Part shown: piece after piece, positions 61,514-64,000 of the stretch | Position numbering within the stretch: the stretch's first letter is position 1 | Layout of the letters: every line of letters begins with the position of its first letter | NCBI GenBank assembly: GCA_031366605.1 | Contig: JANLOO010000022.1 | Coordinates: forward strand, 68,509-132,508 | Direction: 5' to 3' | DNA from: CALMEC01 sp031366605 | Lineage (GTDB): Bacteria > Actinomycetota > Thermoleophilia > Miltoncostaeales > Miltoncostaeaceae | DNA length: 64,000 bases | Notes under the pieces: model-generated | Database searches by the model: none | The model's input: the letters and a program-made list of their open reading frames with translations, nothing else | What the model was told of the DNA's origin: nothing | Translations under genes and position numbers: made by a program

Positions 61514-61824
61514 AGATCGAACTGCTCTACTTCGATGGTTGCCCGAATCACGAGGCATTCATGCCCCGACTTCGCACGCTCCTCGACCGAGCCGGCGTCG
61601 ATGAGGAAGTCCGCCTCGTGCACGTCGAATCTGACGATGAGGCGCGGGCCACGGGGTTCCTTGGCTCGCCGAGTCTTCGCGTCGACGGGAGGGACGTCGA
61701 AGCAGGCGCCGCGGAGCGAAGCGACTTCGGCCTCAAATGCCGCCTCTACCAAACATCCGGGGGACTGTCGGGGATCCCACCGGATGAGCTCGTGCTCGCC
61801 GCCCTCACCGACGCACGAGCCTGA
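61510..61824 (+). CDS. Thioredoxin-fold protein of metal-resistance type
   Basis: A 104-residue protein. It opens KIELLYFDGCPNHEAFMPRL, a thioredoxin-like strand-loop-helix with a single Cys, and continues with FLGSPSLRVDGRDVEAG and DFGLKCRLYQTSGGLSGIPP. Similar proteins occur near mercury and arsenic genes. GTG 61510 overlaps the previous stop. It may pass thiol or metal between the membrane protein and the rhodanese. Confidence 0.8.
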   Translation: MKIELLYFDGCPNHEAFMPRLRTLLDRAGVDEEVRLVHVESDDEARATGFLGSPSLRVDGRDVEAGAAERSDFGLKCRLYQTSGGLSGIPPDELVLAALTDARA

Positions 61825-61833
61825 AGGGCGATC

Positions 61834-62529
61834 ATGTCGACACGCATCGCACTGCCGGCGCTACTCACACTCCTTGACGAGGGTGCGCAGCTGGTTGAGG
61901 TCCTGCCCCACGAGGAGTACAGCGAGGAGCACCTGCCCGGGGCGATCAACATCCCGCTCAAGGACCTCAACGCCGTGACGACCGCCACGCTCGATCCGAC
62001 CAAACCAGTTGTGGTCTATTGCTATGACTACCTCTGAGACATGAGCCCACGAGCCGCGTGTCGGCTCGAAACCCTGGGATTCGCCAAGGTCTACGACTAC
62101 GTCCCCGGCAAGGTCGACTGGCTTGCGCACAACCTCCCGTCAGACGGCGACCACGCTGAGCGGTTCACCGCCGGCATGCTTGCTCGAGACGACGTGCCGA
62201 CGGTGACCCTCGAGGAAGACCCCGCACACATCCGGGCCCGACTCCACGCAAGCGACTACGGCTTCGCGCTCGTGCTGAGTACGCAGGGAGTCGTCCTCGG
62301 CCGGCTGCGCCAAAGCGCCATCGCCGCGACCGGCATCACCACTGTCGAAGCGGCGATGGACGCCGGGCCATCGACGGTGCGCCCAGACATCACCGCGACC
62401 GACTTGCTCAAACGCCTGCAGGGACGCAAGCTCACGTCGGCGCTGGTCACGACACCAGAGGGGACGCTCGTCGGTGTCGTCCGTCGTCGAGACCTCGAAG
62501 TCGCGTTGGAGTCCCCGAGCCGAGACTGA
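61834..62529 (+). CDS. Rhodanese-CBS protein, candidate selenoprotein (TGA read as Sec)
   Basis: The frame runs from ATG 61834 to 62529 with one in-frame TGA at 62035-62037 (residue 68). Before it is a rhodanese-like half (QLVEVLPHEEYSEEHLPGAI, then PVVVYCYDYL). After it comes DMSPRAACRLETLGFAKVYD, VDWLAHNLPS and a pair of CBS domains (about 115-231). In relatives, as far as I recall, the site reads C-x4-C-D-[ML]-SPRAA, so TGA replaces a conserved Cys next to Cys63. A matching SECIS-like hairpin follows. Read through, the protein has 231 residues. Otherwise it is a nonsense mutant splitting the gene. Confidence 0.8.
62035..62068 (+). promoter_or_regulatory. Putative bacterial SECIS element
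   Basis: Twelve bases after the TGA a perfect 7-base stem CGAGCCG (62050-62056)/CGGCTCG (62062-62068) encloses a 5-base loop CGTGT. A G is the second loop base, 20 bases from the stop codon. That fits the bacterial SECIS description: apical loop 3-14 bases with G in the first two, about 16-37 bases from the UGA. Confidence 0.65.
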
Positions 62530-62830
62530 AACGGCCCCCGGCGACGCAATCACATACCGGCATCACCTGTGACCGACTCGTTGCTCCGCGCAACGCGGGT
62601 GGATCGCCGGCCCCGGAACACGGAGCCGAGACCGTCCGGTAAATGGCTCGATCGAAGTGCCCGAAAAGGGGGCGACACGCGTCGAATGACGCGCCCGGAT
62701 CCCTGAGTGAACGCAAACCTTTATTATCTCATTTTTGGGATATATCGAGACTTCCCCGAACGAGCCGCTTGCGCGCCGACGATCATTCCCCACTTAGGAG
62801 CAGTGGCTAGGCCTGGGTGCGATGTGGAGT
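62530..62830. other. Intergenic stretch, nothing recognised
   Basis: No gene seen. It includes an AT-rich patch (62711-62755) whose first 30 bases resemble 55958-55987, a possible boundary of the accessory segment. Confidence 0.3.
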
Positions 62831-63032
62831 TCAGTGCGTCGTTGCGAGGTCGGTGGCCCGTGCGTCGAGCCGCACGATCAAGTCCGCTGCGGCGATGAAG
62901 GCTTGACGGTTGGTAACCGGGTTACCCGTCGCTCGAGCCATGTTCCCGGTGGGCAGGCTTTCTGATCGGGCGGTGGTGATGATCGGGGCGGCCAGGTTGG
63001 CCCAGATCCTTCCGTGTGCAAGGCCTGTGGCG
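62831..63032 (-). pseudogene. C-terminal gene fragment cut by IS3 element
   Basis: A frame reading toward the left ends at 62831 with protein-like sequence (NLAAPIITTARSESLPTGNM, then RQAFIAAADLIVRLDARATD). Its upstream part is replaced by the IS3 end near 63033, so it is a remnant of a disrupted gene. Family unknown. Confidence 0.4.
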
Positions 63033-63372
63033 TGACCCCCACATTTCGGTCCAGTTGTTGTGAGAGTCCTAGAGTCCACGTTGTGGACGGAGGAGGATCG
63101 CATCGATGGGAAGACGACGACGGCATACGCCGGAGCAGATCATCCGTAAGCTCAGGGAGGCCGAGCGGCTACAGGGTGAGGGCCGCACGGTGCCGGAGGT
63201 CGCGAAGGCTCTGGAGGTCAGTGAGCAGACGTTTCACAGGTGGCGGGCGCAGTACGGTGGGATGAAAGCCGAGGACGTGAAACGCTTGAAGGAGTTGGAG
63301 CGTGAGAACGCCCAGTTGAAGCGGATCGTCGCGGATCAGTTGCTTGAGAACCAGGCGTTGCGGGAGATATCC
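63033..63372 (+). mobile_element. IS3-family insertion sequence, left part
   Basis: The left end appears to be TGACCCCCACATTTCGGTCC (from 63033), a usual end for IS3-group elements. The element includes orfA and is broken off at 63372 by another insertion sequence; orfB is not in the window. Confidence 0.65.
63106..63372 (+). CDS. IS3-family transposase OrfA, truncated
   Basis: The first 89 residues of an IS3-type OrfA: a helix-turn-helix (RRHTPEQIIRKLREAERLQG, then VAKALEVSEQTFHRWRAQYG) and the leucine-zipper region (DVKRLKELERENAQLKRIVA). The natural C-terminus (typically ...LREVAKGN) is lost after QALREI because an ISL3 element sits there. The frame continues into the second element and stops at 63471. 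A GGAGG ribosome binding site precedes ATG 63106. Non-functional. Confidence 0.9.
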
Positions 63373-64000
63373 GGCTCTTCCGATCCAAGTGGGGTTCGGG
63401 GGGTAGCTGAGGTCGTCTGGTGGGGTCAGGGGCCCTGGTCATCATTGCGGCTGTTCGAAGGCTGCAGTTGACGAGGAAAGGACCCCTGACGATGGGCGAC
63501 GCTATCGGTCTGGCCGAGGTGATGCTCGGCCTCGACGGCTTCCGTGTGCTTGGTGTTGACGAGACGGCGTGCGAGGTGATCATCCGTGTGGAGACGACGG
63601 GTGGTCTGGTTGGCTGCCCGGGGTGCGGGTCGGTCGCTGTGGTCCACGACAGGATGGTGGTGGAGCTTCGTGATCTGCCGGTGTTCGGCCGCCCCGCACG
63701 GTTGGTGGGGCACAAACGCCGGTACCGGTGCCGGGAGGTGTTGTGCGATGTGAGGACGTGGACGGAGACGTCTGCGGCCGTGGCATCGCGGTGTCTTCTG
63801 ACGCGTCGGGCGGGGTGGGAGGCGTGCCGGCAGGTCGGGCGTAACGCCCGCCCGGTCGCGCAGCTGGCTGACGAGCTTGGGGTGTGTTGGGACACGGTGA
63901 TGGACGCCGTCCGCGAGTACGGTCAACCGCTCGTGGATGACCCAGGTCGCGTCGGGCAGGTGCGGATGCTCGGCGTCGATGAGACCGCGTTCCTCAAGGC
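63373..64000 (+). mobile_element. ISL3-family insertion sequence, left part (runs off window)
   Basis: The end starts with GGCTCTTC (63373-63380), the hallmark of ISL3 terminal repeats. It lies inside the IS3 orfA; the 8-base target copy would be AGATATCC (63365-63372). The right end is beyond the window. Confidence 0.8.
63492..64000 (+). CDS. ISL3-family transposase, 3' end beyond window
   Basis: An open frame from ATG 63492 to the window edge, at least 169 codons. It has the ISL3 N-terminal zinc ribbon (CPGCGS, then RYRCREVLC), a helix-turn-helix (AQLADELGVCWDTVMDAVRE) and the start of the DDE domain with the first catalytic Asp (MLGVDETAFLK). An AGGAAAGG purine run upstream is a probable ribosome binding site. 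Likely intact so far as visible. Confidence 0.9.
   Translation, partial: MGDAIGLAEVMLGLDGFRVLGVDETACEVIIRVETTGGLVGCPGCGSVAVVHDRMVVELRDLPVFGRPARLVGHKRRYRCREVLCDVRTWTETSAAVASRCLLTRRAGWEACRQVGRNARPVAQLADELGVCWDTVMDAVREYGQPLVDDPGRVGQVRMLGVDETAFLK

Noticed and set aside
61834..62037. Stand-alone 67-residue rhodanese fragment
   Set aside because: It ends in the middle of the active-site loop, and the same frame resumes with the rest of the domain; a short separate gene makes no structural sense.
1..64000. tRNA, rRNA or CRISPR loci
   Set aside because: No T-loop/CCA-type tRNA pattern, no rRNA blocks and no regularly spaced short repeats were seen.

Overview
This is GC-rich chromosomal DNA from an actinomycete-type bacterium (phylum Actinomycetota). 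The gene order eno / FtsB-type septum protein / DUF501, the giant UPF0182 membrane protein, DUF1326, DUF4389, ECF sigma/anti-sigma pairs and frequent GTG/TTG starts all point that way. The fliW and csrA genes imply a flagellated member, and a deep lineage such as Thermoleophilia is my best guess (inference). Many genes start 6-8 bases after a TANNNT -10 box with no room for a ribosome binding site, the actinobacterial leaderless-mRNA layout.

Layout. 0.1-1.6 kb: HipBA-type module. 1.7-11.3 kb: housekeeping run rplY, pth, mfd, parvulin lipoprotein, mazG, eno, FtsB-like, DUF501 and two small genes. 11.3-13.7 kb: anti-sigma/ECF sigma pair and an orphan gene. 13.8-15.9 kb: fliW, rpoZ with a long acidic tail, csrA, and an RsbW-like kinase. 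16-22.5 kb: L,D-transpeptidase, hflX, htpX and a histidine kinase/response regulator pair. 22.7-30.7 kb: UPF0182, cupin, a SpeH-like protein, a ParA plus FtsZ-like pair, and gamma-glutamyltransferase. 31-36.9 kb: TetR-controlled YceI/FMN-reductase pair with two clear operators, a second ECF sigma/anti-sigma pair, cyclopropane-fatty-acid-synthase-type enzyme and uroporphyrinogen-III synthase. 36.9-41 kb: formate-dehydrogenase-like operon mobA/small protein/fdhD/oxidoreductase. 41-43 kb: dual FluC fluoride channel genes with a duplicated DUF190 protein. 43-52.6 kb: secreted proteins, AlkA-like glycosylase, a serine-recombinase relative without its serine, two GSTs, ygfZ, LON-domain protein, hisC and meaB. 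53-54.6 kb: large secreted Asp-box protein followed by a strong terminator.

From about 54.7 kb onward the sequence is accessory: gene fragments, two genes split by apparent single-base frameshifts (one AbiJ-N-terminal-like, one small membrane protein), a DUF1326/DUF2182 pair, and a compact metal-type operon. That operon has a CmtR-like ArsR sensor with its operator, a MerF-like membrane protein, a thioredoxin-fold protein, and a rhodanese-CBS protein. The rhodanese frame is interrupted by an in-frame TGA where relatives carry a Cys, and a hairpin matching the bacterial SECIS description lies directly downstream. This makes it a strong candidate selenoprotein. The window ends in an IS3-family element interrupted by an ISL3-family element that runs off the edge.

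Other points worth attention are a three-copy structured intergenic repeat (near 14.3, 18.9 and 22.5 kb), a two-copy hairpin repeat at 44.7-44.9 kb, and the non-canonical FtsZ paired with ParA.
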